A stretch of DNA of 64,000 bases from Utricularia gibba (Eukaryota > Streptophyta > Magnoliopsida > Lamiales > Lentibulariaceae): positions 6,863,501 to 6,927,500 of the forward strand of contig CM007989.1 of assembly GCA_002189035.1 (NCBI GenBank). Reading direction: 5' to 3'. The notes beneath the pieces are model-generated. The model searched no databases and had not been told where the DNA came from. It saw nothing but the letters and a program-made list of their open reading frames with translations. The translations under genes were made by a program, and so were the position numbers. Below are positions 36,740 through 49,954 of this stretch, piece after piece (position 1 is the first letter of the stretch; every line of letters begins with the position of its first letter).

Positions 36740-39440
36740 CTTGTATGAATTTCTTTTTCATGATGATGATATTTGATACAAACTATAAAATGAAACATAT
36801 TTAACTTAGTATAATTTTGGGTGATCATTTAGGAATCTATAATGTAAAAAACATAAAATTATGAGAATTGAATATTCTAAATAAACAATATCGGTATAAA
36901 TGGTATTGACATTTGTAGATAATTTTAGATAAATTCAATAGATTATACAATTGATTTGAATAATATTCATTTAATCAAACTAGTGAGGGTAAATTTCATT
37001 TAACGAATATTGCACTATAAACATTAGGTTTTGTTAATTAAATAAAAAATATTATACTAAGAAAAATAAAAGTTATTTCTAAGAACCTTGTGAGAATTTG
37101 TAAATTACATTTTAAAATGTAGTTATTTTCGAATATTCACAATAAACATTAGATACTTGAAAATTATATATTAAGAAGAATGAAAGTTGATTGCAAATAA
37201 CACTTGCAATTATAAATAAAATATTAAAGACAATTATTTTTTATATACATACGACAAATCCCATAAATTTAATGAAATATCTGTGTCAGAAAAGTTTTTT
37301 GTTAAAATGATTGTTGTTTTTTCTTATTCATTAAACTAACTATTATTGATTTTATTATTTTGGACATACCTATTATTTTGAATATATTGTTATAATACAT
37401 GTTGTTTTTATTTTATTGAAATATATAATATGACACATTAAAATATATTAGTTTATCTCTAATACTATGAATTATTACTATCAAAAAAATATTGAAACAT
37501 ATTAATTTTATTGACAAAGAAAAAATTAATGATTAAACACTAAAAATGTAGAATTATAATATAAATCATAAATTGACATTAATACAAAAGATTTTATTTT
37601 CTCAATCTTATCATATTTTTGTTCATTCCATACCAATACAATAAAGAAATTATATTTTTAAAATCTGTATATTTTAACATGATAAAAATTATTCACATTC
37701 AACATACTTTTATAAATCCAAATATTCTCTAATTCAATAAACAATTAATCCAATATGGCACAAATTTCAAAATATTTTATCAAATACATTTGCATTAAAA
37801 AATTACAGGTTTCTAAAAAAATTAAATTGAAAATGTTTAAAAAAATTTTTCAATTAAAATCTTTCGATTTTTTTAAAAAATTACAGTTATATTTAATTAT
37901 AACATTGTTATGTCAAAAAGATAATTACAAAATTATGTATTTATTATTTTAAATAAAAATAACATAAGTATTCTTATAAATAACAAAAAAATAATAAAAT
38001 ACATATATTTGTGTAGTGATATAAAAAATAGCAGACACTTTGATAATTTTTTTATCTCACACATTCATATTAACATAACCACCCAACTCCACACTACTAG
38101 AGAAAATTCGTGTAATATTCCAATTTTTTCTTAATCTGTAATTTAGTACATGATTATTTTTTATTTCCTAATATCTAATTAATCATAAAATCATTATCTA
38201 TAATGTACAAACAGATTTATGGATTTATAAAATACAAATACATTCATATTTTTTGCAAAAAATTATTTACGGAAAATACATTTAATGTCTAATAAAAAAA
38301 TATTATAATTAGCTATAATGCAAATAGAAAAATAAGAACTAATTATTGAAAACAACAAATCAATTAAAAAAATCCAATACTACAAAACTGCAAGTATTTT
38401 AATAATAAATAATTTATATAAAAAAGATGAAATACAAGTAGTTTAACAATAATAACAAAACAATATGTATTTTCATAAAAACTTTTTGTGATACAGGTAG
38501 TTAAGTAAATTGGTCTAAATATCATTAAAATATATTAATTTACCTCTACTTTTATGAATTATTGTTAACAAAAAAATACTGAAGTAAATTAATTTATTAA
38601 CAAAGAAAAAATAATGATTAAAAAATAAATATCAACAATTATAATATAAATCATGAATTGAGATTAATACTAAAAACTTATCTTTCTCAATCTGATAATA
38701 TTTATGTTCACTTGATACCAATAAAATAAAAAATTTAAATTTATAAAAATTTTATACTTTAATAAAATAAAAATTATTGACATTCAAAACATTTTTATAA
38801 ATCAAAATATTATCAAACTCAATGAACAATGAAGCCAATAAGCCACAAATTTCGTAACATTACAATTTACTTGCTATGTTTTTAATACATTTTTTAATAA
38901 ACAAACAACAAACGTAAATATATAATTATAATATTTAGTAAAATTTTTTAAATTTTTATGAATTAAATACAAATATTAACTAAATATATTTCAAATTTGA
39001 CTTCAATTAAAATATTTCAATTTAAACAAAACTCTAGGTATTTTTAATAATAATGAATTCATATAAAATGAATCAAAAATTTAATATTATAACTATATCA
39101 TAAACTTTAATATAAACCTAATTTAGTATCAATAATAAAGACTTATCAATCTAAATTTGATCATATTTATACTCATTGCTATCAATAATACAAAAATTCG
39201 TATTATTAAAAGTTAAATTTTTAAAAACAAAAATTTGTGGCTAAAAAGCATTTGGACTCAAAATATCTAAATAAATCAAAATGTTATTGATTTATAATCA
39301 CAAATGATATTGATATTTCAATATGTAGTCTAAAATGAATCAAAAAGTAAGAAAATATCTAAAAAAACTTCCATAAAAGAATATGATGAATCAATGATAA
39401 CAAACAAATATTTTTCAACAATTCTCATCTTTCATTTCTC
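36740..39440. other. Very AT-rich region left of the MULE, with long degenerate direct repeats
   Basis: No coding signal. Probably the non-coding left arm of the Mutator-like element or nested insertions. See the separate repeat entry. Confidence 0.5.
37440..38860. repeat. About 350-bp degenerate direct repeat, two clear copies (and a weaker third)
   Basis: Blocks at about 37455-37790 and 38530-38855 share the order GAATTATT ... AACAAAGAAAAAAT-like ... AATTATAATATAAATCAT ... TCTCAATCT ... TACCAAT ... CATTCAA ... CACAAATTTC, offset by about 1.08 kb. A shorter related block lies at about 39090-39200. AT bias raises chance matches, but the ordered blocks are too many for chance. Confidence 0.6.
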
Positions 39441-42260
39441 TTCCAATAACCAAAGTTTGCTTGAAATTGTATTATGGTGATCAAATTTTAAGAGATACTA
39501 ATGGTATCTTCTACTATGATAGAGATTCATATGGTTTTATTGAAGTGAAATGTTCTATATCATTGAAGAAACTGTTAGATATTATTGAAGTTGAACATGA
39601 TATTATTATTCATTCATATAACTATGAAATTAGGACCAAGTTTATTGATAAAGCAGTTGGAATAATGAATGAAATTATAATTGATGATTTATCGACAATT
39701 CGATATTTATTCAATCCAAATAACTCAACTTTTGGTGTTGATTTATATATTTCAAAAATATCGAATGATGGTGAAGCCACTATAAGCCAAATAGGTGAGA
39801 AATTTTTTTAAAAATTTTTTCTCGATAATCTTCCAGTTAATTTTATAATATTCACGTAAAGTACTCACACAATATCCTACAATTGATGATTTTGTCAATG
39901 TATTTACAAATTCGCACTATGCATTTGAGGAAAACAACAATTATACACAGAATAATGATGATGTAGTCTACCAATATTTTGGTATACTTTGTTTAATAAT
40001 TTTGTTATATATTCTATTTAATATGCAAGTTTAAATTATTATCAATTGAATTATTTAATAGATTTTTCATGTTCATTTAAATGAATATTATTTATTTATT
40101 TATTAGAATTATCTCATTATTTATTTATTTATTTTTGAATTTATGTAATCACTTATATTATATTTTTTTGAGATTACATAATGTTTATTCATTTAAGTTC
40201 TTGAATCATTCATTAATATTTATAAATCTAAATTTTTCAGGTATACATTATAAAAATATATGTCATATCGAAAATAAGATCATATACCAGATATTGTTTA
40301 TGCATATAAAGAAGTTGAGTTTCCCGACGAACCACTACCTAAGAAGACGAATAACATACTGTATCATTATATGAGAATAATACAGAAATTGAATATTGTT
40401 ATGTTGAAGCCAATGAATCTGGTCCTCAACTTAATTATTATCATGAAAATCATCAACAACTACAAGTTGGAATGCATTTTACGGAGAGACAGGAGATCAT
40501 CAATGCTATAGCACATTATAATATCATTGTTGCTAAAAGGGAATACCATACAATGCACAATGATAAAATATAAGCAATATTCTAACTGTCCTTATTATTG
40601 TAACGTTAGATTTCAACGTCAATCAAAGACTTGGAAAGTTATGAAAATTATAGAGCGTCACACTTGTGAAGTCACACCAAATCTTACAACATTTCATCGC
40701 AATTTAACAAAGCCGAGAATTGCTCCTAAATTGATGAATCATCTATATGGAAAATTAATAGCAAAGGATATTATTGCAATAACAAAAGAACATTAGGAGT
40801 ATGATATTCCATATTGGCAAGCTTGGTCAAATTTGTATAAAGCATATGAGCTATGGTATGGAACATAGGAAGACTCATTATCTAAACTTCTAAGTTATCT
40901 AGAGGAGGTTTGTCGAACGAATCCTGAAACGATAGTGACATGGGATAGTTTGGGTAGATGAGAATGAAAATTATATATTCCTCTTATTGTATATCAGTAT
41001 TATGCATTGATGTTACGCATTTATATGGTATCTATGATTACAAGTTATTGGTTGTTGTTGTAGTTGATGCTAATAATTGTGTATGTCTAATCACATACGC
41101 TTTTGTACCAAGTGAAGTAGATGAAGATTTGGTATTTTTATGAAACAATTAGATATATATGTGATACGTGGGAGGCAATGAGTATGTCTAATAGATTTTG
41201 CACATTTTGCACATTTTATATACAAAAAAATTGTATGGTTCATACTGAATGCAAAACAAAAGGTTTAGGTGAGATTATTCGAAGATCATCATATACAAAA
41301 ACACGAATAGATTTTGAAGATGCCATGAAAGTATAAAAGAGTGAAAATTTGAAGGCATTTAAGTATATGAAAGCAATCTCATTGAATCAATAGACTTTAT
41401 TATATGACAATGACCATTGGTAAGTTACATTTATGTTCTTCTATTTAGTTTTCTTTCGGAGTATAAGCCTTACTCAACAATTGAAGGGATGTATACTATC
41501 ATGACTACAAATCATGTGGAGGCGCTCAACAAAGCATTGCGTGAAGCTCGTCGGTTGTCACCAATGAAAATTGCAAATGTAATACTATTATCCATAGTTT
41601 AATTACATGCAGATTATGACACTAATAAATTACATTTAGGTTACCTTTGAGAAATGTAGAGAATATTTCAAGCGATATAGGATAGCTATCAATGCTAGAC
41701 TAGCGAAAGGAATCTCATTTGGGAAACAAATTCAAAATAAGTATAATGCATCATCCAAATTACTAACTCAACTCAATTGTATTGTGTACAATTCTTTTGA
41801 ACAAGAGGTTGGAATCGCATTCAAGATAAGAAATGTGATAGAGTCTTATGAGGTTAATGTGAAAAAACATGTGATTGTAGAGTTTGGCAATGCAATCACT
41901 ATTTGTGTTGTCATACTCAAAAACTAAACTAAAATGAAATATATATGTTATACTATTACGATTTCACAACTAATTATCATTTTTTTGTTGGCTTGTCATC
42001 AATTTCGAGTGAATTCAAAAAACAAAGTAAGTGACTACTATCGATCTCATTATCTTGTTAATACATATAATAGTGAAGTTCATCATGTTCGAGATGAGCG
42101 GAAATGGAGACCATCACCTTTTCATCTATTGGTTGATCCATCATGACACAGAGCAAATAAAAGAGGATCAACTCAAAAAACATGGCTGAAGGGCATAATT
42201 GATTTTCAAAGAAGAGGAAAACATCATCATCATCAACAAACAAGGGAAGATCCAATTCTA
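39440..42260 (+). mobile_element. Degenerate Mutator-like element (MuDR-type transposase remains)
   Basis: Pieces of one plant MuDR transposase appear in order, broken by stops and frameshifts. The N-terminal MuDR domain is at 39461-39811 (KLYYGDQILRDTNG ... STIRYLFNPNN). The DNA-binding region is at 40460-40790 (LQVGMHFTERQEIINA, then after a frameshift NCPYYCNVRFQRQSKTWKVM and IIERHTCEV). The linker at 40795-40950 (EYDIPYWQAWSNLYKAYELW) has TAG stops at about 40794 and 40866. The MULE catalytic segment is at about 40985-41143 (IDVTHLYGIYDYKLLVVVVV), then MTTNHVEALNKALREARRLS at about 41500, and the C-terminal tail (VSDYYRSHYLVNTYN) at about 42030. It is not autonomous. I could not fix the terminal inverted repeats or target-site duplication by eye. 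Confidence 0.75.
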
Positions 42261-43144
42261 TTAATGCTAACTACATTATATCTATACTAGATGAACAATT
42301 TGATATCTATTCTACACCAAAGCCACCATCAAGAAGAGATTCAATATTGTTATTTCTATTGATCATTGCTTCAAGTTCAAGGTTAAGACACTTGTCGTAT
42401 AACAGAAACTGTTGGAATCCAAATGAAAATTCAGCATATATAGCTCCAAGATATATAGTTCCAATATCTCTTATCATCAATGGATATACCTCAACCAAGA
42501 CAATAAGGAAGCAAATCAAAATCATTGGTTAGTAAATTTTTTCGAAACTTGCTTCCACCAGGAAAAAATGAAATTATGTGTATAATTTTTATTTCAAAGT
42601 GAAGTGTATTCATTTTAAATAAATAATTATATTTTTAGATTTATGTTTTCATGTTACATCAATCTTTTAGTTAATGCATAAATCATAATATTAAAAGATA
42701 ATTTGTTATTTATTAAATCAACCATTCTGAAATATTCAACATAATTTGAGACTATTAAATAATAAATGCGTGGGGTTTGAAATATTAATTTATTCTAAAA
42801 GAGGTATGTAAGTAAACACATGGGTTTTTTTTTTTAATTGCCGGTAGATATTTCTTAAATGAACACCGATCACTAACTACCACACATTGGGGGGTAGGAG
42901 GAGCAAGGAAGCATGTGCGTGCGTGCCCCTTTCTGGTGCCTGTTGGACAACGACCCGTCGCGATCGGGCCCGGCGGCGGCGGGTTTGCAAGAGGTGGATC
43001 CAAAAGGGAGGTCACAGCACCTATAATTGACGTCATCGAAGAATTGGTCATGGTTTGGTGATGGTTGACGGAGTCCATAAGTATTCCAAGAGCTGAAGCG
43101 ACGCGAGTATTAGGTGAGTGATCTGAGAGGAAGGAGGGGGATCC
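42261..43144. other. MULE right flank and CNL promoter region
   Basis: AT-rich to about 42840, then abruptly GC-richer up to the CNL start. No separate gene is supported. Confidence 0.45.
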
Positions 43145-45937
43145 ATGGCGGCAGAAGTGGCTACTTCATTTTTGCTCCAGAATCTTAAGGAGGTGTTGAT
43201 TCGCCACATCAAACTGAACGCCGACGCCAGGAATGAGCTAGAATTGTTGCAGAAAGATCTTGAAAGCATGAAAAAGTATCTTCAAACAGCTGCGGAGAAG
43301 AAGTCGGGACCAGAATTCAGGGATTGCGAGATTGAGATCCTTGAGGTTGTGTATGACGCAGAGGATTTGGTCGATTCATTTGTGACTCAGGAATTCATGG
43401 CTCAAAGCAGCGCATTCAGACTGAACCCAGCAAAAATTGATTTAGTAAGTAAGATGAAGGAATTTCGGAAAACAAAGCTTGAGCCTGCTTTCCGGAGGGC
43501 CAATCCCCGGCTCGCTGAACTCTCCACGGCCAATGAGTCTAGCGTCCGAACCAAGGCTGCCAGACAAGTAAGAATCCTTTACTTGCTTGCTTTGGTAGAT
43601 TTTGTGTGCTGGGTCTGATCTGCATAACGTATCCTGCACCAATTTGAAATCTGTCACCCTTATAGAGTTGGATTGAAATAAAAGTTGCGAGTATTGTATG
43701 TCCAGGTTAATCCTCTGGTTGAAAAGACCGTGGTGGGCATGGAAGATGAAGTAGAACGATTTGTTAAGGATCTTCTTGATAACAGTTCTGAAGTGGAGGC
43801 TGTTTGCATCGTAGGTATGGCTGGCCTTGGGAAGACGACGATAGCATCGAAGATTTACCGTGATCCAAGAATTGATCATCACTTCCCAACTCGAATATGG
43901 GTTAATGTTTCGGAAGACTACAAGAAAAGAGATATTTATCTCACCATTATCAGCAACTTCACTAAAGACGGCATGTCAGGCAAGGGAGATTCTGATTTAG
44001 CGCATATAGCACAAAAACACTTGTGCCAAGTGAAGTTCATGCTGGTCATGGATGATGTATGGACAGCCCAAGCATGGAACGAGATCAAGGAGGCACTGCC
44101 TATTCATCAAGGGTCAGGTAAAGTACTGGTAACTAGTCGATACGACATAGTGGCTGCACGTGCGAATCCTCGTAAACCAATTATCCAACTCCGATTTCTC
44201 ACCCAAAAAGAAAGCTGGAGGCTTTTGCAGGTGTCAGTTTATGAGAAGGAAGGTGTTTGGCCTGACGATTCAAAGGTGATTGGTCAAAAAATATGTGAAA
44301 AGTGTGGTGGATTACCACTTGCAATAGTGGTCATTGGTGGCATTTTGTTGGATAAAATCCAACCAGAAGACACCAGAGTGGAAGAATGGAAGAAAGTATT
44401 TTACAACGCAGAAAACCTTTTGTTGAAAGGTGACCAAGGTGTCCTGGTAACTAGTGTGAAGGATATTATAGGGCTAAGTTATGACATGATGCCCTACTAT
44501 CTGAGACACTGCTTCTTGTACATGGGTGCGTGCCCCAAGGACTTTGAGATTTCTACATGGAAATTGGTACGTTTATGGGTAGCGGAAGGTTTTATAGAGA
44601 AAGATAATTCATCGCTGACTTTGGAGCAACTTGCAGAGGAAAATCTGAAAGAATTGATAAGAAGGAACTTGGTGATGGTGGGTAGGAAGAATTCTCGTGG
44701 TGATGTCAAGACATGTCGTGTACACGACATGATTCGTGAATTTTGCAAAACTCAAGCATCCAACTTCTTGAAGGTGATGTCAAAGTTGGTTCAGACAGGA
44801 CGTTTTCACCCTGAAATTTCAGAGATATCGAAGTTTCGTCGGATTTGTGTTCATTCACATGTCTTGGACCTCCTTAAAGAAAAAGTGGATGGCGCTCGCG
44901 TTCGCTCCTTCATATCCTTCTCAAAACATGAAGCTGCTGCTGAACCTACTACCTTAAAAGCTATTGTGGAAGCCTTTAAGTTGCTGAGGGTGTTTGAGGG
45001 GAGCTCGATCAGCTTTCCAAAATTCCTCCCTAACATTTGCCAACTTATCCATTTGAGGTACATCGCCTTAGCTACTGGAGAAAACTTCAAGGCTCTTACT
45101 TCGGCAGTTGAGAAACTCTGGAATCTGCAGACCATCGTGATAGAAACCTCTCAGCGTACATTTGAAATTAGAGCGGACATATCCCAGATGACTCAACTAA
45201 GGCACCTAAAGACCAAAGCAGCTATCAGATTCAAGAAGGAGACGCGTATTTTAGGCAGTGCACGTGGTGCAGAAAATGGGAATCTTCAAACACTTACTAG
45301 ATTATCTACTGACAGTTGCACAATGGAAACGCTGAGCAAGACCCCAAACCTCCAAAAGTTGGGTATTTATGGAGACATAGCCTCACTTGGGAAGGTAAGG
45401 TGCTTGGATAAATTGAATTATCTGAAAAGCTTGAAGATGATCAGTTCGCCCTCCGACACGCTGATACCTAAACTTCTTGATGAAACGCACTTCCCACCAA
45501 AGCTGGAGATATTGACTTTATCAGCAACAAATTTAGAATGGCACTATATGAGTACACTCGGACATCTGAAGTTGCTGAAGGTTCTCAAACTCAACGATTA
45601 TGCTTTCGGCGGAGATGGAGATGGACATGGAGATGAATGGAAAGTGAATCGAGGTGAATTCAAATGTCTCAAGTACCTTGAAATTGAACGGTCTGACCTC
45701 TTATCCTGGACTATAGAAGAAGGCTCCCTTGCAGAACTGAGAGTTGTGTGTCTGCATAATTGTAAAAGACTCCTTCGTGTTCCAGAAGACCTCACAAGGC
45801 GCCTCAAAACTTTGGAAATGGGAAACGTATCAACGAATGCTGTTCTTTCTGCCAAGAAGATTGAAAAGGAAAAATCTGGAGATGCAAAGCTCAACCTCAT
45901 ACTTGCTCCTGGAACATATGTGCCTGGATGCGATTAA
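43145..45937 (+). CDS. CC-NB-LRR (CNL) disease resistance protein
   Basis: Two exons, 43145-43567 and 43706-45937, give 884 residues with a 138-base intron between the coiled-coil and NB-ARC parts. The N-terminal Rx-type coiled coil (MAAEVATSFLLQNLKEVLIR) carries an EDVID-like YDAEDLVDSFV. NB-ARC motifs: P-loop GMAGLGKTT (about 178-186), kinase-2 FMLVMDDVW, RNBS-B GSGKVLVTSRY, GLPL CGGLPLAIVVIGG, RNBS-D CFLYMGACPKDFEI, and VHD (CRVHDMI) in place of MHD. About a dozen irregular LRRs follow, with a Gly/Asp/His-rich stretch (GGDGDGHGDEW) late in the LRR region. CNLs are intracellular immune receptors that oligomerise on pathogen effector recognition. All NB-ARC motifs are intact, so this looks functional. 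It is a singleton here, beside a decayed transposon and a pseudogene. Confidence 0.92.
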
Positions 45938-46375
45938 GCATCTTGAGAAAGAGTTTCTCAAGTCGATCAAAACGACCACTTGTTGCATGTTCGCTCCTTT
46001 CGTCCTGCATGGTGTTGATGGGTTGTTTTTCTTGTTATGACGTGTGCATTTTCTAGTTGCAATGGTCAAGACATCTTGCATGGAGTTCCTTAGCTCAAGT
46101 TGGACAGAACATGAGCCAGGGATGTCGGATGTGGATGAAATGAACTCCCTGCATTAGGGTGTGAACTTTTTTCTGAAGCCATGGATGTTGTTGGATATGT
46201 GTGAAATAATGCAGCGGCCAGTGCGATCTATGAGAGCCAGGTGCTTGTGAACTTTTCAATGTGCGAAATAAGCAGTGTATGTTTCTTTCTTCACATGTGT
46301 AGTCCCATCTATTCGTCAACATAATGTTGATCAACAATATCAACATCACCAAGATGACGGTTGATAAAAGTTCCC
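45938..46375. other. CNL 3' flank
   Basis: Probable 3' UTR of the CNL gene converging on the zf-C3HC pseudogene. I see nothing else. Confidence 0.5.
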
Positions 46376-47325
46376 TCAATGGTGTCTGCTTGCTGAGGCA
46401 CTAGCTAGCCCACTAAATGTACTACCTGCTTCATCAAAAGTTCGAGAACTAGGACCAAGTGATTCATATGATGCCAACTCATTGCTCGCAGGCTGCTCGA
46501 GCAATAGATCTCTTTCCTTGTGCATGACATGGGATTGCTCAGAAATATTTATCTTTTCAAAGGATACAGTAATATCTACATCAACCCCAACATTTGATGT
46601 GAACTTTTCTTCATCCGATGCTGCTTGATCATGGCACTTGTGGCAGTACCTCCCTATGTTGAGGCCAGCTGCTTGCTATTTTCTGGAACATCACTTCTAC
46701 TGCGGACAGAACCTAAAGGATGCATGATACTAAGGAATTCTGGGATTCTTACTCTTTGTATTTGAAGCTGTATTCCAATAATGGTGACCTCGAGGCACCT
46801 CTTGTATTTACAGCTGTGGCATCATCATGTCAAAGTCTTTTTAGAAAATTTTCTTGCCACGGTCAAGATGATGAGGAGGAATAAGATGTTTTGAAGGAAC
46901 AGGCGATCAGCCGTCTGGGTTCCCACCCACACAGGCTTATCAGCTTGTGAGCCTATAATTGAATCAAATAAAAAACATCTTAGAAGGAAGCAACAAAAGA
47001 AGAACAGGAATGCATGGATTACACAAGAGTATATGCAGAAATCATCATGGAATTCCCAGTTCCTAAGAAAATTTCACTCTTGATGCCTGATTCATTGAGT
47101 AGGAAATTGGAATTGGCCAGCAATCGATCAACCTCTGGTCCTCTAGAAACCAGCAAATGCTCAAATGCAGACGTCACCACAATAGGGAGACCATCTCAAT
47201 GATCCATGTAACCATCCATGAGAGCTAAGGCTGGAGTTGGTGGGCATTGTACCAGACCTTCAGCACACAGCAGTTTCCTTCCCATCCAAGGGCAGCTAAC
47301 TGTATGTCCTTCATCCAGTCTCCTC
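46376..47325 (-). pseudogene. 5'-truncated zf-C3HC (NIPA/ILP1-like) pseudogene
   Basis: Minus-strand segments read, in order: RLDEGHTVSCPWMGRKLLCA and LVQCPPTPALALMDGYMDH (47325 to about 47203), then after an in-frame TGA GLPIVVTSAFEHLLVSRGPE and VDRLLANSNFLLN (to about 47080), then AHKLISLCGWEPRRL (about 46960), a short SRSPLLEYSF, and a final stretch YCHKCHDQAASDEEKF ... ESLGPSSRTFDEAGSTFSGL ending at TGA 46376. The blocks CPW, PPTP...GY, LPIV...A, LISLCGWEPR and SRSPLL follow the order seen in plant zf-C3HC proteins of the ILP1/NIPA type. The N-terminal part with the first zinc ligands is missing; the fragment starts inside the YJU2 3' flank. Intron-like gaps between blocks suggest a DNA-level duplicate, not a retrocopy. 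Confidence 0.6.
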
Positions 47326-47496
47326 CCCTTCTAAATTATCGGTTTCTTTCATTTTCAAGGGAAAAAATGTACATTATTGGAATGTAAATAAGTTTGTTTG
47401 AATCTGACAAACACACCAACTCTTAACGTTATGACACACTTAACAAACAATCTGCACTCTTGGTTTCGGACGAAATTGCATAAAACGCACCTTGCT

Positions 47497-49747
47497 TCAC
47501 TCGTCGTCATCGCTCCCGTACTCTTGGCAAAGTGACAGAAGCCCATTGTTTGATGGATTCCTGGGCTCGGCGTCATTGTGTTTGTGTGCAGCAGCTTCCT
47601 TGCCTGGGTTACTCCCATTACCAGCAGCTGCTTTTTTCACTATGGAGACTCTCACAGCCGGAGATGCGAATATGAATTTTCCCTTAGCAGAGGATTTATC
47701 ACCTGGGCCATTTTTGTCTACAGAAAAGAGGAGAGAATTTATACTTATTACAAGAAATCTGACTCGTCAAAAAAAGAAGCAGGATACGAAGGCTGGTGGT
47801 ACAAGTTATCTGTATAAGATCACAATTGGGGAACCAACCCGTAAGTTTGTGGCCTTCAGTAACACTGCTTTCGGTCATTTCATCTGTTGGGCAGGGGGCT
47901 TGTTCATCAAGCACCTTTTTTCTCTGGATAGATGTAAGATCACTAGTAAGATTCAACCTGATGCACAGGAGTTCTCACTCTCTGTTTCTGGAGTGGTTGA
48001 TCGGACGAAAAAGAATGTCAAAAAAGGCATTGCGAGAATTTAGATGGCTTGCACCTTTGAAGGGGGGTCAGCCATTCCGCTAGATCCGACAGAGAAGAAT
48101 TCCAGATCATCGTTGTCATCATCAATATCTTCATCGTTAATCCTTCGCAATACGATATCCTCCTTTTTCCCCTGAAATGATGATGCCCCAATGTGACAAT
48201 TCCACAATGACTAAAGAGAACGCAAAAAGGATGGAATGCATAAATGTGAGAGATGCAAGAAAATGAAAGGCAATCATTACCGTAAAAACCGATGCAATAA
48301 GTGCTTCATCCTCCTCTTCGATCTTCCTCTCCTGAACAATGCAAATAAAGTGAAAAAAGTTACAAAAGTAGCTTAGGAACAGACACATAAGACTAGGTGG
48401 GATTATACATATCTAAAGTGGTAATCAGAAAGACGACGAAAAAATAATATCAATACCACCTTCTGAGCCTGTGAGCGCTTTAGAGCTTCCAGCAAATCAT
48501 CAGTGCTCACCATGGCTTGCCTCGACTGGAAAACCAAGACAGCAAAGTCAAAATCAAGTTAACATGAAAATTTTTGTACACATGAATAAAGTGCTTGACA
48601 ACTGGACACCTTCATAGATTTCATCTCATCCAAAGCGGCGAGTATATCTATTTCCCTCTTGGAATCCAAAGTTCTATTCTCCAATGCTTTCATTGCATCT
48701 CCCATCTCTTCAGCATCCCTCTCTTTTTTCAGTTTGTCTATTTCCTGATCATGAGAAATTAAAAAAATAGGTGAAATAGGTGAAGAACAATAAATACATC
48801 AATGCTGGAAAGAGAAAGAGAATGTTCGAGTTCATAAGAGAATACAGACGGGAAATGAAATTAATTAAAAAAACTTTCACCTCATCCTCATTACGCCAAG
48901 GCTCAAAATTTCTTGTGGCCCCAGACTCAACAATATAATCAGAGTTCTGAGGATCCGTCTTGAAAGTTACTTCCGCAGAACATTTGGTGCACTTCAAATA
49001 AAACCTGAAAATTTGGATTCCCAGATAGGTCTGAGATGAAAAAAACAATGATGCATAGTTAGTAAAGAATAAAGAATAAAGAATGCGTTTTGAAACCAAA
49101 GTAATAGAAATCATCTGAGAAATTGTAAATTGAACCAGTTCCACGAATGCGTATAGAGATAAGGTCACACACACAAAAGCGCCAAACAACGGACCCTTCA
49201 TTATAACATCCAAGTCAATAAACCTTACTAAGCACTAAAACAACCAGCTCAACGAATAAAAATCATAGCACAATCAAAGACGGAAAACAGAAAACAGGAT
49301 GCTGCAGTCTCAGAAATATGGAAGGGGTTTAATTCACATATTAAGATTTTGAAGCCCCATAACGAAACTTCCAAAATTAAAAAAAGCAGAAGATGATGCG
49401 CGGAGTAAAATTTCATGTCTGAAGCATCACAGACTGCACATCAACATACGAGAAAAGCATAAAAACGTCGCACGTATGAGAAAAAAAAAAGTCCATTAAA
49501 CTACCAAGATCATGAATCGGAAGACAATACTACAATGGTAAAAACAAACCTCCCCTATGACATCTTCTTTGCGGGAATTGAACTTGGTCCCTTTGTAAAT
49601 GTAATTACCACACGTTTCGCAGCGAATGCTCATGGGAAGCATCATCCTCACTTTCATCTGCTGATTCTTGGGCTGCCTCCGCCGCGGAATCTTAGCCGGA
49701 TCGAAGTCCGGCGGGTAATACTTGTTGAGAACCTTCCTTTCTCCCAT
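47497..49747 (-). CDS. YJU2: Splicing factor YJU2 (CWC16/CCDC94 family)
   Basis: Eight exons (high to low): 49747-49550, 49030-48881, 48744-48610, 48525-48460, 48331-48281, 48171-48055, 47923-47839, 47717-47497, giving 340 residues. The start [20 protein letters not shown] is diagnostic. Zinc-binding Cys pairs are CETC (43-46) and CTKC (80-83). Then come [20 protein letters not shown], a charged coiled coil ([20 protein letters not shown]), and the C-terminal [20 protein letters not shown]2 joins the spliceosome with the Prp19 complex and promotes step-1 catalysis at the branch site. Codons for the last three exons were placed by frame continuity and the conserved C-terminus; the start of exon 7 (47923) is the least certain. 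The plus strand is open across 47492-48043 but only as a shadow of these exons. Confidence 0.9.
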
Positions 49748-49882
49748 CTTCTCTTGCTGAAAATTTCCTCAAACACAACTGATTACACAAGCAGCGTTGA
49801 AGCAGAATTCCCGGTGCCTTCGACCGTGATTCCGACCAAAACCTAGATGGAAATCGGATTAGGCAATGGCATCCCCAGGCAT

Positions 49883-49954
49883 TTATATAATATATAAATA
49901 TAAATATAAATAAATAAATAAATAAATAAATAAATATATATATATATATATATA
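49883..49954. repeat. Compound (TAAA)n/(TA)n microsatellite
   Basis: TATAAATA units grade into about seven TAAA units and then a pure TA run, about 135 bases upstream of the YJU2 start codon. Confidence 0.85.

Noticed and set aside
47492-48043. 183-codon open frame on the plus strand
   Set aside because: It overlaps the last three YJU2 exons on the opposite strand, whose C-terminus ([15 protein letters not shown]) and phases are clear. The plus-strand product matches no family.
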